Below, in pieces: positions 15,771 through 24,726 of a stretch of DNA of 64,000 nucleotides. Both the position numbers and the translations under genes were made by a program. The number at the start of each line of letters is the position of its first letter. Positions within the stretch are counted from its first letter, which is position 1. Below the pieces are notes generated by a model. That model was not told the DNA's origin, made no database searches, and worked only from the letters and a program-made list of their open reading frames with translations. The stretch lies in the NCBI RefSeq assembly GCF_014773265.1, contig NZ_JACWMY010000007.1:1-64000 (forward strand), written 5' to 3'. This stretch comes from Mucilaginibacter pankratovii (lineage in GTDB: Bacteria; Bacteroidota; Bacteroidia; Sphingobacteriales; Sphingobacteriaceae).

Positions 15771-16835
15771 ATGGCAAGTTCCGCTAAAAAATTACTGGTA
15801 ACCGGCTCGTCCGGCTTAATAGGATCAGAAGTTTGCTACCATTTTGCCGGCCTGGGCTGGGAAATACACGGCGTAGATAACAACCAGCGTGCTATATTTT
15901 TTGGCGCCCAGGGCGATACCCGCTGGAACCAAAACCGTATCCAAACAGATCTGGGCGCAAAATTTATCCATCACGAAGTGGATATCCGCGACCGCGCCGA
16001 CGTGCTCGCCTTAATAAAAGAGGTAAAGCCCGATGCCATTGTGCATACCGCCGCACAGCCCTCGCATGACCGCGCCGCCGCTATCCCCTTTGATGATTTT
16101 GATACCAACGCGGTAGGTACCCTTAACCTGCTGGAAGCCGTTAGGCAGGTGTGCCCCGAATCGCCTTTTGCGCACATGAGCACCAATAAAGTGTACGGCG
16201 ACAGGCCAAATACTATCGACCTGGTAGAAAAAGAAACCCGCTGGGATTACGCCGACCCGTTTTATACCGATGGCATCACCGAAGAGTTCTCTATCGATCA
16301 AAGCAAGCACTCTTTGTTCGGCGCATCTAAAGTTGCTGCCGATATTATGGTGCAGGAGTATGGCCGCTATTTTGGCATACCTACCTGCTGCCTGCGGGGC
16401 GGTTGCTTAACCGGGCCAAACCACTCGGGGGTTGAGCTGCATGGCTTTTTAAGCTACCTGGTAAAATGTAACGTAGAGGGCCGCGAATACAAAGTGTTTG
16501 GTTACAAAGGCAAACAGGTGAGGGATAACATCCACTCGTATGATGTAGCCAGCTTTATTGATGCGTTTATCAGCGCGCCGCGCGTTGCCGAGGTTTATAA
16601 CATTGGCGGTGGCCGCGCAAACTCCTGCTCTATTTGGGAAGCATTTAGCATTGCAGAGAGCTTTACCGGCAAAAAGCAGGTGTACACTTATGTAGATGAA
16701 AACCGCATTGGCGATCATATGTGCTATATTTCCAACCTGGATAAAATGCGCGCGCATTATCCAAACTGGGATATCACCATATCGCTGGAAGAAACCATCA
16801 GGCAAATTGTAGCGGCGCAGGGCACCCATAAATAA
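15771..16835 (+). CDS. NAD-dependent epimerase/dehydratase, CDP-paratose 2-epimerase-like
   Basis: A 354-residue extended SDR enzyme. NAD site TGSSGLIG at 11-18; HTAAQPSHD at about 92-100 and MSTNKVYGD at 136-144 match the CDP-tyvelose/paratose 2-epimerase group, as does the insertion with RWNQNRIQ. At the catalytic YxxxK position it has Phe183-x3-Lys187 (LFGASK), so the usual active-site Tyr is missing. [13 protein letters not shown] in the substrate lobe is well kept. It may epimerise or reduce a nucleotide-activated sugar for module A, but the missing Tyr means another residue must act or the reaction differs. No CDP-sugar synthesis genes are nearby. Confidence 0.78.
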   Translation: MASSAKKLLVTGSSGLIGSEVCYHFAGLGWEIHGVDNNQRAIFFGAQGDTRWNQNRIQTDLGAKFIHHEVDIRDRADVLALIKEVKPDAIVHTAAQPSHDRAAAIPFDDFDTNAVGTLNLLEAVRQVCPESPFAHMSTNKVYGDRPNTIDLVEKETRWDYADPFYTDGITEEFSIDQSKHSLFGASKVAADIMVQEYGRYFGIPTCCLRGGCLTGPNHSGVELHGFLSYLVKCNVEGREYKVFGYKGKQVRDNIHSYDVASFIDAFISAPRVAEVYNIGGGRANSCSIWEAFSIAESFTGKKQVYTYVDENRIGDHMCYISNLDKMRAHYPNWDITISLEETIRQIVAAQGTHK

Positions 16836-16844
16836 AAAATTCTT

Positions 16845-17957
16845 TTGAAGCTTTTAACCTATCAGCCATTTTCATTGTACTCCAACGGGGGAGGTAACCG
16901 TATACTCCGCCGCTTGTTTAAAGGCCGGGAGGCGGATGTAATATCCCTGGTGGTGGAAGAAAACCCCCTGCACCCCCGCCAGGGCACCATTGCCGAAACT
17001 ATTGTATACGCTGCACCCATTGTGCGCAAATGGGCGCGCTGGAAACTGCGTAACTTTCGTACCTGGTTAAGGCACGGGTTGTATAAACCCTCAACCATAA
17101 AAAAAGTACAGGCAGCAGCCCGTAAAATTGAATACGATGTATTGCATGTGATAGATCACGGCCCTTTTTCGGCAGCTTTATGTACCGATGAATTTTGCCG
17201 GGACAAGCCGCTTTGGGTATCCTTTCACGATCATTTTTCTACCACGTACGGGCTGCTCGAAAACAGCGCCGCTTTATGGAAACGAGCTAACCGCAGGCTG
17301 GTAATATCCGAGGAGCTTGGTAACGAATACGGCAGGCTGTTTGGCAAAGCCGAATACGAACTGATAACCGATGGCGTAACCGCAGCGGAAGTAAGCGAGC
17401 CCTTAAGCACGCCCGGCTCGCCGGTGGCGGTTTATTTTGCAGGGCTTTTGCACCTGGAGTATATTCCATTATTTAAAGTACTGGCCGATGCTTTGGACCT
17501 GCTGAGCAAGCAGGGCCATCAGTTTAAGCTGATATTGCGTGCCACGCAATACATGCCTTTTTTAGAGAACCGGGCCTTTAATACCGATTATCGCCCCATG
17601 ACGCTGGATGATGCCGAGCTAAAGCGCGAGCTGGATAGTAGCGCTATACTTTACCTGCCCATAAAATTCACCCGGCCCGATTTTTACCTGTACAGTCTGT
17701 CTACAAAAATGGTTGGGTATTTGGGAGGTGCCGGGGCAATACTGTACCATGGCCCGCAGGACAGCGCAGCTTGCCACCTGCTTAAGAAAACACAGGCGGC
17801 TGTTTGCTGCGGGAATTTAGATGCCGAAAAGCTTTCGGCAGAAATTCTTAATTTGCTGGCAGATAATCACAAAATATCTGCCAACGCGAAAGTGCTGGCA
17901 AAAAAGCAGTTTGGGCTGGAGCGGATACAACAGCAGTTTTGGCACAAAGCAGAATAA
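16845..17957 (+). CDS. Glycosyltransferase, GT-B-like
   Basis: A 370-residue GT-B type protein. The start is a TTG: there is no in-frame ATG for well over 100 codons, and the first residues (LLTYQPFSLYSNGGGNRILR) form the expected first strand and glycine-rich donor loop, so the TTG is the probable start. The C-terminal half has KMVGYLGGAGAILYHG, the counterpart of the nucleotide-binding helix of GT4 enzymes. The acceptor is unknown. It begins 9 bases after the epimerase gene stop and ends the first + strand run of module A. Confidence 0.78.
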   Translation: MKLLTYQPFSLYSNGGGNRILRRLFKGREADVISLVVEENPLHPRQGTIAETIVYAAPIVRKWARWKLRNFRTWLRHGLYKPSTIKKVQAAARKIEYDVLHVIDHGPFSAALCTDEFCRDKPLWVSFHDHFSTTYGLLENSAALWKRANRRLVISEELGNEYGRLFGKAEYELITDGVTAAEVSEPLSTPGSPVAVYFAGLLHLEYIPLFKVLADALDLLSKQGHQFKLILRATQYMPFLENRAFNTDYRPMTLDDAELKRELDSSAILYLPIKFTRPDFYLYSLSTKMVGYLGGAGAILYHGPQDSAACHLLKKTQAAVCCGNLDAEKLSAEILNLLADNHKISANAKVLAKKQFGLERIQQQFWHKAE

Positions 17958-17969
17958 CTGCCATGTTGC

Positions 17970-18152
17970 TTATACCTGGTATTTGCTCACTTCTTCGCTG
18001 CTGATGATCTTATAACGCGATGTTAGGCATTTGGCACAGAAGAAACGTTGGATCGGAAAAAAAAGCGTCAATGGCTTCATTAACAGAGGCAATGGCTTTT
18101 TGTAATGAAAAGGTTGGTTGCAGCAATCGCAGTATAAAAAAGGTTTTTGCAT
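17970..18152 (-). CDS. Small zinc-ribbon-like protein
   Basis: A 60-residue ORF with two CxxC pairs, Cys8/Cys11 and Cys39/Cys42, separated by 27 residues, the layout of a small zinc ribbon. An extra Cys10 and His16 lie near the first pair. The hydrophobic stretch between the pairs (PLPLLMKPLTLFF) could be a short strand pair. It lies in a real gap, convergent with the upstream GT gene (12-base gap). No family assigned; function unknown. It could be chance, but paired CxxC motifs in an otherwise gene-free region favour a real gene. Confidence 0.5.
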   Translation of the reverse strand: MQKPFLYCDCCNQPFHYKKPLPLLMKPLTLFFPIQRFFCAKCLTSRYKIISSEEVSKYQV

Positions 18153-18382
18153 GGTAGGTAGTGTATTACTATATATAATACAATTGGTTTGTTAAAGTAT
18201 CGGCTAAGAACTTAAACAACAGCAAAAATTAAGAGGGGCTTAATGGAAACAAATATATTTATTACCTCGGTATTTTTATTAACGAATAGGTAATAATTAC
18301 ATTACAAAACAACAAACAGTTAAAATTATGGATTGTTTTTGATTTTGTTAAAAAAACACTATTTAACCACCTCAAAACCAAT

Positions 18383-18396
18383 CTATTTTAAAATAG
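18383..18396. promoter_or_regulatory. Perfect 14-base palindrome before a start codon
   Basis: CTATTTTAAAATAG reads the same on both strands and ends one base before the ATG at 18398. It could be an operator or affect translation start. In such AT-rich DNA a chance palindrome of this size is possible. Confidence 0.35.
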
Positions 18397-18397
18397 T

Positions 18398-19528
18398 ATG
18401 CCCGATAATATAAATATCGTTTTTATATGCAGTTCGTTGGAGCAGGGGCACGATGGCGTGGGCGATTATACTCGGCGGCTGAGCGCCGCTTTAATAAAGG
18501 CGGGCCATAGCTGTGCGATACTATCCGTAAGCGACAGGCATACCGAAAATATATTGGAAAGCACCCAGCAGGCCGATGGTGTGGATGTACCAGTGCTTCG
18601 CCTGTCATCCGATATCGAAATAAAAAAACGCTTCGAGATAGCAAAAGAATGGGTGGATAAAATTGACCCGCAGTGGCTTAGTTTGCAGTTTGTACCATTT
18701 GGCTATCACCCCAAAGGTTTAAAGCTGGGTTTAAGTAAGATGCTACTCACCTTAAGTAAAGGCCGCAGATGGCATATGATGTTTCACGAGCTTTGGGTAG
18801 GCATGGCCAACGAGGAATCGAAAAAGCTGCATTTGTGGGGACAGGCTCAGCGCATTCTCATTAAATCGCTTATTAAAAATTTGAAGCCGGCTGTTATTCA
18901 TACGCAAACGCGTTTGTACCAAACCCTTTTGGCAAAAATGAGCTTTAAAGCAGGGTATCTGCCTTTATATAGCAATATCCCGGTGGTTGGCAGCCAAAGC
19001 GGTGAGCGCGCTGCGGAGGGAGAAATATCCTTTGTGGTTTTTGGGGCGATACACGATAAGGCACCCATACAGCAATTTGCCAAAGAGGCCGCTCAATATG
19101 CCGATAAATTTAAGCGGCCCCTAACCTTAACCATTATAGGCCGGGGCAACAACGAGCAGCAACGATGGGCCGGCGCATGGGCCGAAGCAGGCTTACCGGT
19201 TAACCGCTTAGGCGAATTGCCGGCACGGCAGATCTCTGAAGTATTATCAGGAGCAACAATAGGCCTTTCGGCAACGGCATTGGCCGTGATAGAAAAAAGT
19301 GGTTCGTACGCCGCTATGCGCGAACACGGCTTGCATGTAATATCGGTATCCAAAGCATGGACACCCACCGGCGTAGCCAAACCGGCAATACCCGAAGGAG
19401 TTACCGAGTACACCATCGGCAACCTGGAGGAATGCATCGCCGACAGCAAATTTATTCCGTATGGCAGCAGCGTTGAGCAGGTTTCTGCTAAATTTGCCCG
19501 GGCCCTTATTAATTTAAAAGCGGAGTAG
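18398..19528 (+). CDS. Glycosyltransferase, GT4-like
   Basis: A 376-residue GT-B type enzyme. The N-terminal half starts with IVFICSSLEQGHDGVGDYTRRL, the classic glycine-rich donor loop of GT4 proteins. The second half has SFVVFGAIHDKAP and LTIIGRG strands. The EX7E helix is degenerate (SGSYAAMREHGLHVISV), so the catalytic pair is not obvious. Probable role: transfer of one residue to the module A repeat. First gene after a 440-base gap; followed after 7 bases by another GT. Confidence 0.78.
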   Translation: MPDNINIVFICSSLEQGHDGVGDYTRRLSAALIKAGHSCAILSVSDRHTENILESTQQADGVDVPVLRLSSDIEIKKRFEIAKEWVDKIDPQWLSLQFVPFGYHPKGLKLGLSKMLLTLSKGRRWHMMFHELWVGMANEESKKLHLWGQAQRILIKSLIKNLKPAVIHTQTRLYQTLLAKMSFKAGYLPLYSNIPVVGSQSGERAAEGEISFVVFGAIHDKAPIQQFAKEAAQYADKFKRPLTLTIIGRGNNEQQRWAGAWAEAGLPVNRLGELPARQISEVLSGATIGLSATALAVIEKSGSYAAMREHGLHVISVSKAWTPTGVAKPAIPEGVTEYTIGNLEECIADSKFIPYGSSVEQVSAKFARALINLKAE

Positions 19529-19535
19529 AAACCGG

Positions 19536-20699
19536 ATGATCAAAAGAAAAATATGCCTTTTTACCGCGCACTCGCCAAAATTGGGTGGCGGCGGAGCAAT
19601 ATTAAGGAGCCTGGTGGCCAACCTGCCCGATCTCGACATCTTATGGACCTATATTGGAAACAGCCCCGTAGACGGTTATGAAGATGGTTATCTCGGCCCG
19701 GCGCTGATGGGCGGGCCACTGTTAAAAGATATCCTGCAAACCAGGCAGATGCTTAGTAACAGTAAACTTCCGTTTATCGATAATATCATCAAAAAACTGC
19801 TGGCGATAGATTGCGATGGCTACTGGATCGTATCGCACAACGAGGGATTGCGCATAGCCATTGAACTATCCACCCGCCAAACGGAACGCCCTGTACACAT
19901 GACCGTACACGATGACTGGGCTGGCGCACTCTGCGCACGATCGTTACGGTACCGGTTTATGGCCGGTGCGGCACAAAAATTAACCATTACGGCGCTTAAA
20001 ACCGTTCCATCGTTCGATCTCATCAGCGGCGGGATGCGCGATCATTACCGCAAGCTAAGCGCCCGCCGTGGCGAGGTGTGCCATCGTTATTTACCGGAGA
20101 GCGCCATATTAGCCGGCGATAAGCCGGATAATAAAAACGAAGTGCTGGTTGGCCATATCGGCTCCATCTACGATAAAAAAGACCTGTTTAATTTTATTAC
20201 GCTGCTGAAGGAATTTTATCAGCAGGAAAATAAAAAAGTAACCCTGCAGATGTGGGGTTGCCATTTAAAGCCGGGCGATGTGCCGCAACCTTTGCAGGAT
20301 AATATAAAGTTTTATGATACCCTGCCCGAAGATAAGGTGGTGCCGGAGCTGGCCAAGTGTGATTTTGTTTATTGTATGTACCCGCTCGGCAAGGCCTTGC
20401 GTACTTTTTCAAAAACCAGCCTGCCTACCAAGCTGAGTAGTTACTTGCAGGCTGCACGCCCCATTTTCGGGCACGGCCCGGCCGATAGTACGCTGGCCGA
20501 GTTTTTAGGCACCACAAAACTGGGCGGTATGTGGAGCGTGCGCGATAAACAGACGGGCTTTAAGGCGCTGGAAATGATTACTGCGCTAAATCCCGGCCCC
20601 GAACAATGGCAGGAGGCGCGCAGGCTTTACTTTGGCGAAAAAAACCTGCAGGTGATGAACAAGGCTTTAAACAGCAGGGAAATTAGCGGCAAGGATTAG
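19536..20699 (+). CDS. Glycosyltransferase, GT-B-like
   Basis: A 387-residue GT-B type protein. The N terminus LFTAHSPKLGGGGAILRSL gives the donor loop; VGHIGSIYDKKDLF starts the second Rossmann domain; KLSSYLQAARPIFGHG corresponds to the nucleotide-binding helix, with a Lys instead of the first Glu of EX7E, as in the GTs at 14547 and 16845. These three therefore look like one divergent subfamily. It is 7 bases behind the preceding GT gene. Confidence 0.77.
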   Translation: MIKRKICLFTAHSPKLGGGGAILRSLVANLPDLDILWTYIGNSPVDGYEDGYLGPALMGGPLLKDILQTRQMLSNSKLPFIDNIIKKLLAIDCDGYWIVSHNEGLRIAIELSTRQTERPVHMTVHDDWAGALCARSLRYRFMAGAAQKLTITALKTVPSFDLISGGMRDHYRKLSARRGEVCHRYLPESAILAGDKPDNKNEVLVGHIGSIYDKKDLFNFITLLKEFYQQENKKVTLQMWGCHLKPGDVPQPLQDNIKFYDTLPEDKVVPELAKCDFVYCMYPLGKALRTFSKTSLPTKLSSYLQAARPIFGHGPADSTLAEFLGTTKLGGMWSVRDKQTGFKALEMITALNPGPEQWQEARRLYFGEKNLQVMNKALNSREISGKD

Positions 20700-20752
20700 T
20701 TTGCTGCATCGTTATTTGGGGCATATTTAATATCTTTCGGGCAATAAACATT

Positions 20753-21841
20753 ATGTTGAATATAAAACCACGCGTTATAATAGGTAATTCGAGTATTTTT
20801 TTGGATGCCCTGCGTATAGGCGCTGCCTTAACGGTTTTATACATCCACGCTTTCGACCGCTGGTTCCCTACGCTGGCCCACCCGCAGTACGAGCCCGGCG
20901 AGCCCTCTCACGCGGCGGTAATCATCTTCTTCGTGCTATCAGGTTATGTAATAGCGCATACCACCATCAGCCGCAACCGTGGGGCTGTTATGTACGCTCA
21001 GGCACGTTTAAGCAGGCTGTGTTCCATTGTGATACCCGCGCTTGCTATTACTGCTGTGATAGCCTTTATTGTTAAACAGGCCGATCCGCAATTGCTTGCA
21101 GCTCACTCCCGCGGGCACGATTGGGTACGCTACATCGCATCCGGCTTATTTGTGAACGAGCTTTGGCTGTTTTCGGCAGCGCCGCCGCTTAACGGCTCGC
21201 TGTGGTCGCTTAGTTTTGAATTTTGGTACTACGCCATATTTGGCCTTTGGTTTTTCAGGAAGGGTGGCTGGAAATCGTTCTTATTACCCGTTGCCGCCGT
21301 ACTGATAGCAGGCCCCAAAATTGTGGTGATGATGCCGGTTTGGCTGGCGGGTTACCTGGCTTATATCCTCCCGAGGCCATCTGTAAAAGCGGCCACCGCG
21401 TGGTTTTTTGTACTGATGGGGCTTTTCGCGGCCTGGCTCGCGGTAACTTATATCCCTTTTATCCCATATCGTATTGGCTATAAGCCGCTGTACTATGCCA
21501 ACCAGTTTGTTACCGATTGGATAGTGGGCCTGTTTGTTGCGGCCACTTTGTGGATACTGCCAACCGGAGACCACCTCAGCACCGAGCATAAGTTTGCAAA
21601 CGTATTCCGCAAAGCGGCAGACCTAACCTTCCCGCTGTATGTGCTGCATTTCCCGCTGCTGGTTTTGTGGCGGGCATTGTTTGGCTATAAAGCGTATGAT
21701 ATGGTGCAGCTTTGGCAGGCGCTTATCTCGGTATTGGTGGTGGCTTCTTTACTGGGTATTTTGCTGGAAATGCAGCGCCCCTTATGGACGAGGTTTTTTA
21801 AACAACTGTTTGGAACCTACAAACCCGTCGCCAAAAGCTAA
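20753..21841 (+). CDS. Membrane acyltransferase, acyltransferase-3 family (OafA-like)
   Basis: A 362-residue polytopic membrane protein with about ten helices. The family marks are present at the first helix: FLDALRIGAA with Arg21, and YIHAF with His32, the conserved catalytic His region. Family members transfer acetyl or other acyl groups onto O-antigen, exopolysaccharide or peptidoglycan sugars from the cytoplasmic donor. It probably O-acylates the module A glycan. The gene stands between GT genes and 53 bases after the previous stop, so it is likely part of the same transcript. Confidence 0.88.
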   Translation: MLNIKPRVIIGNSSIFLDALRIGAALTVLYIHAFDRWFPTLAHPQYEPGEPSHAAVIIFFVLSGYVIAHTTISRNRGAVMYAQARLSRLCSIVIPALAITAVIAFIVKQADPQLLAAHSRGHDWVRYIASGLFVNELWLFSAAPPLNGSLWSLSFEFWYYAIFGLWFFRKGGWKSFLLPVAAVLIAGPKIVVMMPVWLAGYLAYILPRPSVKAATAWFFVLMGLFAAWLAVTYIPFIPYRIGYKPLYYANQFVTDWIVGLFVAATLWILPTGDHLSTEHKFANVFRKAADLTFPLYVLHFPLLVLWRALFGYKAYDMVQLWQALISVLVVASLLGILLEMQRPLWTRFFKQLFGTYKPVAKS

Positions 21842-21994
21842 AGCACCTGCACAATCAGGGTAAACAAACAATAAGCTTGGTTTTGGCTGATAATTACAAT
21901 TTCAATGATTATAATTGTATATTCTTACAATTTTGTTAATTTGTATGATTATTTATAAAGAAATTTTATCCCGACGGGTTTGGTTTAGGTATTT

Positions 21995-23236
21995 ATGAAG
22001 GTAGTTCTGTCGCACCCAACAGGGAATGAATTTGTAAGGGCGCTTATTAAAGCGCTATCAAAGCAAGGCATGTTGGCGGAGTTTGATACTACGGTGGCGG
22101 CAGATCCCGCTTCGGCATGGCTAAAGTTACTGCCTGGCAGTTTAAGGCAGGAGTGGCTGCGGCGTACCTATCCTGTTCCGCAGGCGGAGATCAACTCTTT
22201 CCCGCTGAGGGAACTGGGGCGGATGATACTGCCGCGTGCAGGTTTTAAAAACGCCGTAAAACACGAAACCGGCTGGGCCAGCGTAGATGCTGTATACCGT
22301 GGTTTGGATAGCGAAGTGGCCAGGCGGGTTTTAAGGCTTGCAAAAGAAAATAAGCCCGATGCCGTGTATGCCTATGAGGATGGCGCCTTGCAATCCTTCA
22401 GGGCGGCCAGGCAACAGGGGATAAGGTGTATATACGACCTGCCGATAGGCTACTGGCGGGCCGCAAGAGTAATGCTTGGTGCCGAGCGAGAGCGCTGGCC
22501 CGATTGGGCACCTACCTTAACCGGCCTGCGCGATTCGGAAGCTAAGCTGGCCCGAAAGGATGAGGAGATAAAACTGGCCGATAGTATTTTTGTAGCAAGC
22601 AGCTTCACCGCCAAAACGCTGCAATATTTTGAGGGAGCACTGCCACCGGTAAGTGTAGTGCCCTATGCTTTCCCGCCGGTGGTTAAGGAACGGTATTACG
22701 AAAAGGTAACGGGCCTGAGGCCCTTAAAATTACTTTTTGTGGGCGGCTTATCACAGCGTAAAGGCATTGCCGATATGTTTGCCGCGGTGAAAACTTTCGG
22801 GAACAAAGTAGAGCTTACCGTTGTTGGTAGTAAACTGGTTGATAACTGCGCAGTGCTGAACGAAGCTTTAACAAAGCACCGCTGGATCCCCAGCCTGCCG
22901 CACAATGAGGTTTTAAAGCTCATGCATCAGCACGATGTATTACTTTTCCCTTCGCTGTTTGAAGGGTTTGGGCTGGTAATAACCGAAGCGATGGCCCAGG
23001 GTACGCCGGTGATCACTACAGACAGGACCGCCGGCCCAGATATTATTACCGATGGCGGAGATGGCTGGCTGATACAGGCAGGCTCCACCGAAAAGTTGCA
23101 GGAGGCTATAGAAAATATATTGGTAAAGCCGGCAATGGTTGAAATTGCCGGGCGTGCTGCAATGGCAACCGCCCAAAAAAGGCCCTGGGAAGTTTACGGG
23201 CACGAATTAGTGAACGCTATAATTCATAATAATTAA
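21995..23236 (+). CDS. Glycosyltransferase family 4
   Basis: A 413-residue GT4 enzyme with a well-formed C-terminal half: LLFVGGLSQRKGI, ELTVVGSKL, then FPSLFEGFGLVITEAMAQGTPVI, which carries the EX7E pair that holds the donor and catalyses retention. The N-terminal domain is acceptor-specific and divergent. It would add a sugar to the module A chain. The preceding 150-base gap is AT-rich and could contain a promoter; only an imperfect -7 box (TTAATTTG) is seen. Confidence 0.88.
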   Translation: MKVVLSHPTGNEFVRALIKALSKQGMLAEFDTTVAADPASAWLKLLPGSLRQEWLRRTYPVPQAEINSFPLRELGRMILPRAGFKNAVKHETGWASVDAVYRGLDSEVARRVLRLAKENKPDAVYAYEDGALQSFRAARQQGIRCIYDLPIGYWRAARVMLGAERERWPDWAPTLTGLRDSEAKLARKDEEIKLADSIFVASSFTAKTLQYFEGALPPVSVVPYAFPPVVKERYYEKVTGLRPLKLLFVGGLSQRKGIADMFAAVKTFGNKVELTVVGSKLVDNCAVLNEALTKHRWIPSLPHNEVLKLMHQHDVLLFPSLFEGFGLVITEAMAQGTPVITTDRTAGPDIITDGGDGWLIQAGSTEKLQEAIENILVKPAMVEIAGRAAMATAQKRPWEVYGHELVNAIIHNN

Positions 23237-23265
23237 TTATGTTTAAGGTTTAATTATCTGCATTA

Positions 23266-24717
23266 ATGAGTACAACTCTCGATAGAAATACGGCCGTAGT
23301 AGCAAGAAATACCGCGCTTAATGTGGAAAGTCGCATAAACCATGCGGCTGTGGTTGCTTCGCTAAAAAAGGGTATTTGGATATATTTCATATTGCTTATT
23401 ATAGAAGGGGGGCTGCGCAAATGGATATTCCCTTCGCTTGCAACACCTTTATTGATCGTACGCGACCCTGTAGCTATATGGTTGCTGGTAACTGCCTGGC
23501 GCAATGGCTACCTGCCTTCCAATAATCACTTTTACGCAATGGTGTTCATCGGCAGTTGTGCATTATTTACAGCTATACTGGTGGGGCACCACAGCTTGCC
23601 TGTGGCAGCGTATGGCGCGCGCATCCTGCTTTTTCACTTCCCGCTTATATTTTTGATCGGGAAGGTCTTCGATAAAAATGATGTTTTAAGGCTGGGAACA
23701 ATTGTGCTTTGGATGTCTATACCCATGTTTTTGCTTATTGCCATGCAATTTTACAGTCCGCAATCGGCATTTGTAAACAAAGGGATAGGTGCCGAATCGC
23801 AGGGCGGAGGCTTTAGCGGGGCCTTAGGGTATTTCAGGCCGCCCGGTACTTTTTCGTTTACAACGGGTAACACCCAGTTTTTTTCGCTGGTAGGGGTTTT
23901 TGTAGTTTATTTTTGGCTCAATATAGAGCAGGTGAACCGGATATTATTGATAGGCGCTACCATAGCGTTTATTGCCGCCATCCCTATTTCAATAAGCCGT
24001 GGCTTGCTTATCCAAACCGTACTAACGGGGGCCTTTGCGCTCGCATCAATTTCACGCACACCGAAGCTGTTGGGCAGGATGCTGGGTGCGGGGATAGGTT
24101 TGATCATCATAGTTGCCTTGCTGAGTAACTTACCGTTTTTTAAGAACGCTATCGAGGTGCTTACATCCCGTTTCGATACGGCTAAGGAAAGCGAGGGCAC
24201 TCTTGATAACACTATTGTAAATCGTATTGGCGCGAGTATACTTGAGCCCTTTGTAAACTCGGAGCTGCCGTTTTTTGGCTTTGGAATTGGCATGGGCACC
24301 AACGCCGGTGCAAGATTACTCATTGGCCGGTCTGATGTGTTTTTGATTGCCGAAGGCGAGTGGGGTAGGATGATTGGAGAGATGGGTGCCATTTTTGGTA
24401 TCGGCGCCATTTTAATAAGGATGCAGCTGGTTTTAAAAATGTTGATCCAGGCCTATAAACGCCTGAAAATAAACAATATGTTGCCCTGGCTGATGGTGAG
24501 CGTTAGCTTCCAGGCGGTTGCCCAAGGGCAATGGGCACAGCCTACGGCCTTAGGTTTCGGTGTAATTATGGGTGGTTTAACCATCGCGGCCATGAGACTG
24601 CCCGAACAGGAACAGCAGTATCAGCGGTATCAGGAACAACAAGCGCTGTTGCAGCAAGAACAACAAGAGCAGTTGCAACAACAAAAACAACAGGCCCAAC
24701 CCACGGCCGGGGTATAA
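23266..24717 (+). CDS. O-antigen polymerase/ligase-like membrane protein (Wzy/WaaL type) with Gln-rich tail
   Basis: A 483-residue protein with about ten to twelve membrane helices and the layout of O-antigen ligase/polymerase proteins, including the periplasmic loop with SRFDTAKESEG and a FFGFGIGMG motif after it. It would join glycan repeats or attach a chain to an acceptor in the periplasm. The C-terminal 38 residues (446-483) leave the membrane and are very Gln-rich (18 Gln), a predicted coiled-coil or disordered tail not typical of the family. It lies 29 bases behind a GT4 gene and 9 bases before a GT9 gene. Confidence 0.82.
   Translation: MSTTLDRNTAVVARNTALNVESRINHAAVVASLKKGIWIYFILLIIEGGLRKWIFPSLATPLLIVRDPVAIWLLVTAWRNGYLPSNNHFYAMVFIGSCALFTAILVGHHSLPVAAYGARILLFHFPLIFLIGKVFDKNDVLRLGTIVLWMSIPMFLLIAMQFYSPQSAFVNKGIGAESQGGGFSGALGYFRPPGTFSFTTGNTQFFSLVGVFVVYFWLNIEQVNRILLIGATIAFIAAIPISISRGLLIQTVLTGAFALASISRTPKLLGRMLGAGIGLIIIVALLSNLPFFKNAIEVLTSRFDTAKESEGTLDNTIVNRIGASILEPFVNSELPFFGFGIGMGTNAGARLLIGRSDVFLIAEGEWGRMIGEMGAIFGIGAILIRMQLVLKMLIQAYKRLKINNMLPWLMVSVSFQAVAQGQWAQPTALGFGVIMGGLTIAAMRLPEQEQQYQRYQEQQALLQQEQQEQLQQQKQQAQPTAGV
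24601..24714 (+). repeat. CAA/CAG-rich low-complexity tract coding a Gln tail
   Basis: Codons for residues 446-483 of the polymerase-like protein are mostly CAA and CAG with GAA/GAG between them. The tract is prone to slippage and encodes a polar tail outside the membrane part. Confidence 0.7.
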
Positions 24718-24726
24718 TTATTTCGC

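Larger units (their letters stand above)
17958..18397. other. Gap between glycosyltransferase genes
   Basis: 440 bases. The left part (17970-18152) holds a small minus-strand zinc-ribbon-like ORF. The right part (18153-18397) is AT-rich and non-coding in my reading. It ends with a perfect 14-base palindrome just before the next ATG. I see no clear -7 box. Confidence 0.5.

Noticed and set aside
18234..18360. Possible phage or transposon remnant in an AT-rich gap
   Set aside because: No inverted terminal repeats, no transposase fragment and no target duplication; simply AT-rich.
23907..24410. 167-codon antisense frame in the polymerase-like gene
   Set aside because: Pro/Ser/Ile-rich product without a start context or domain; the + strand membrane protein explains the region.
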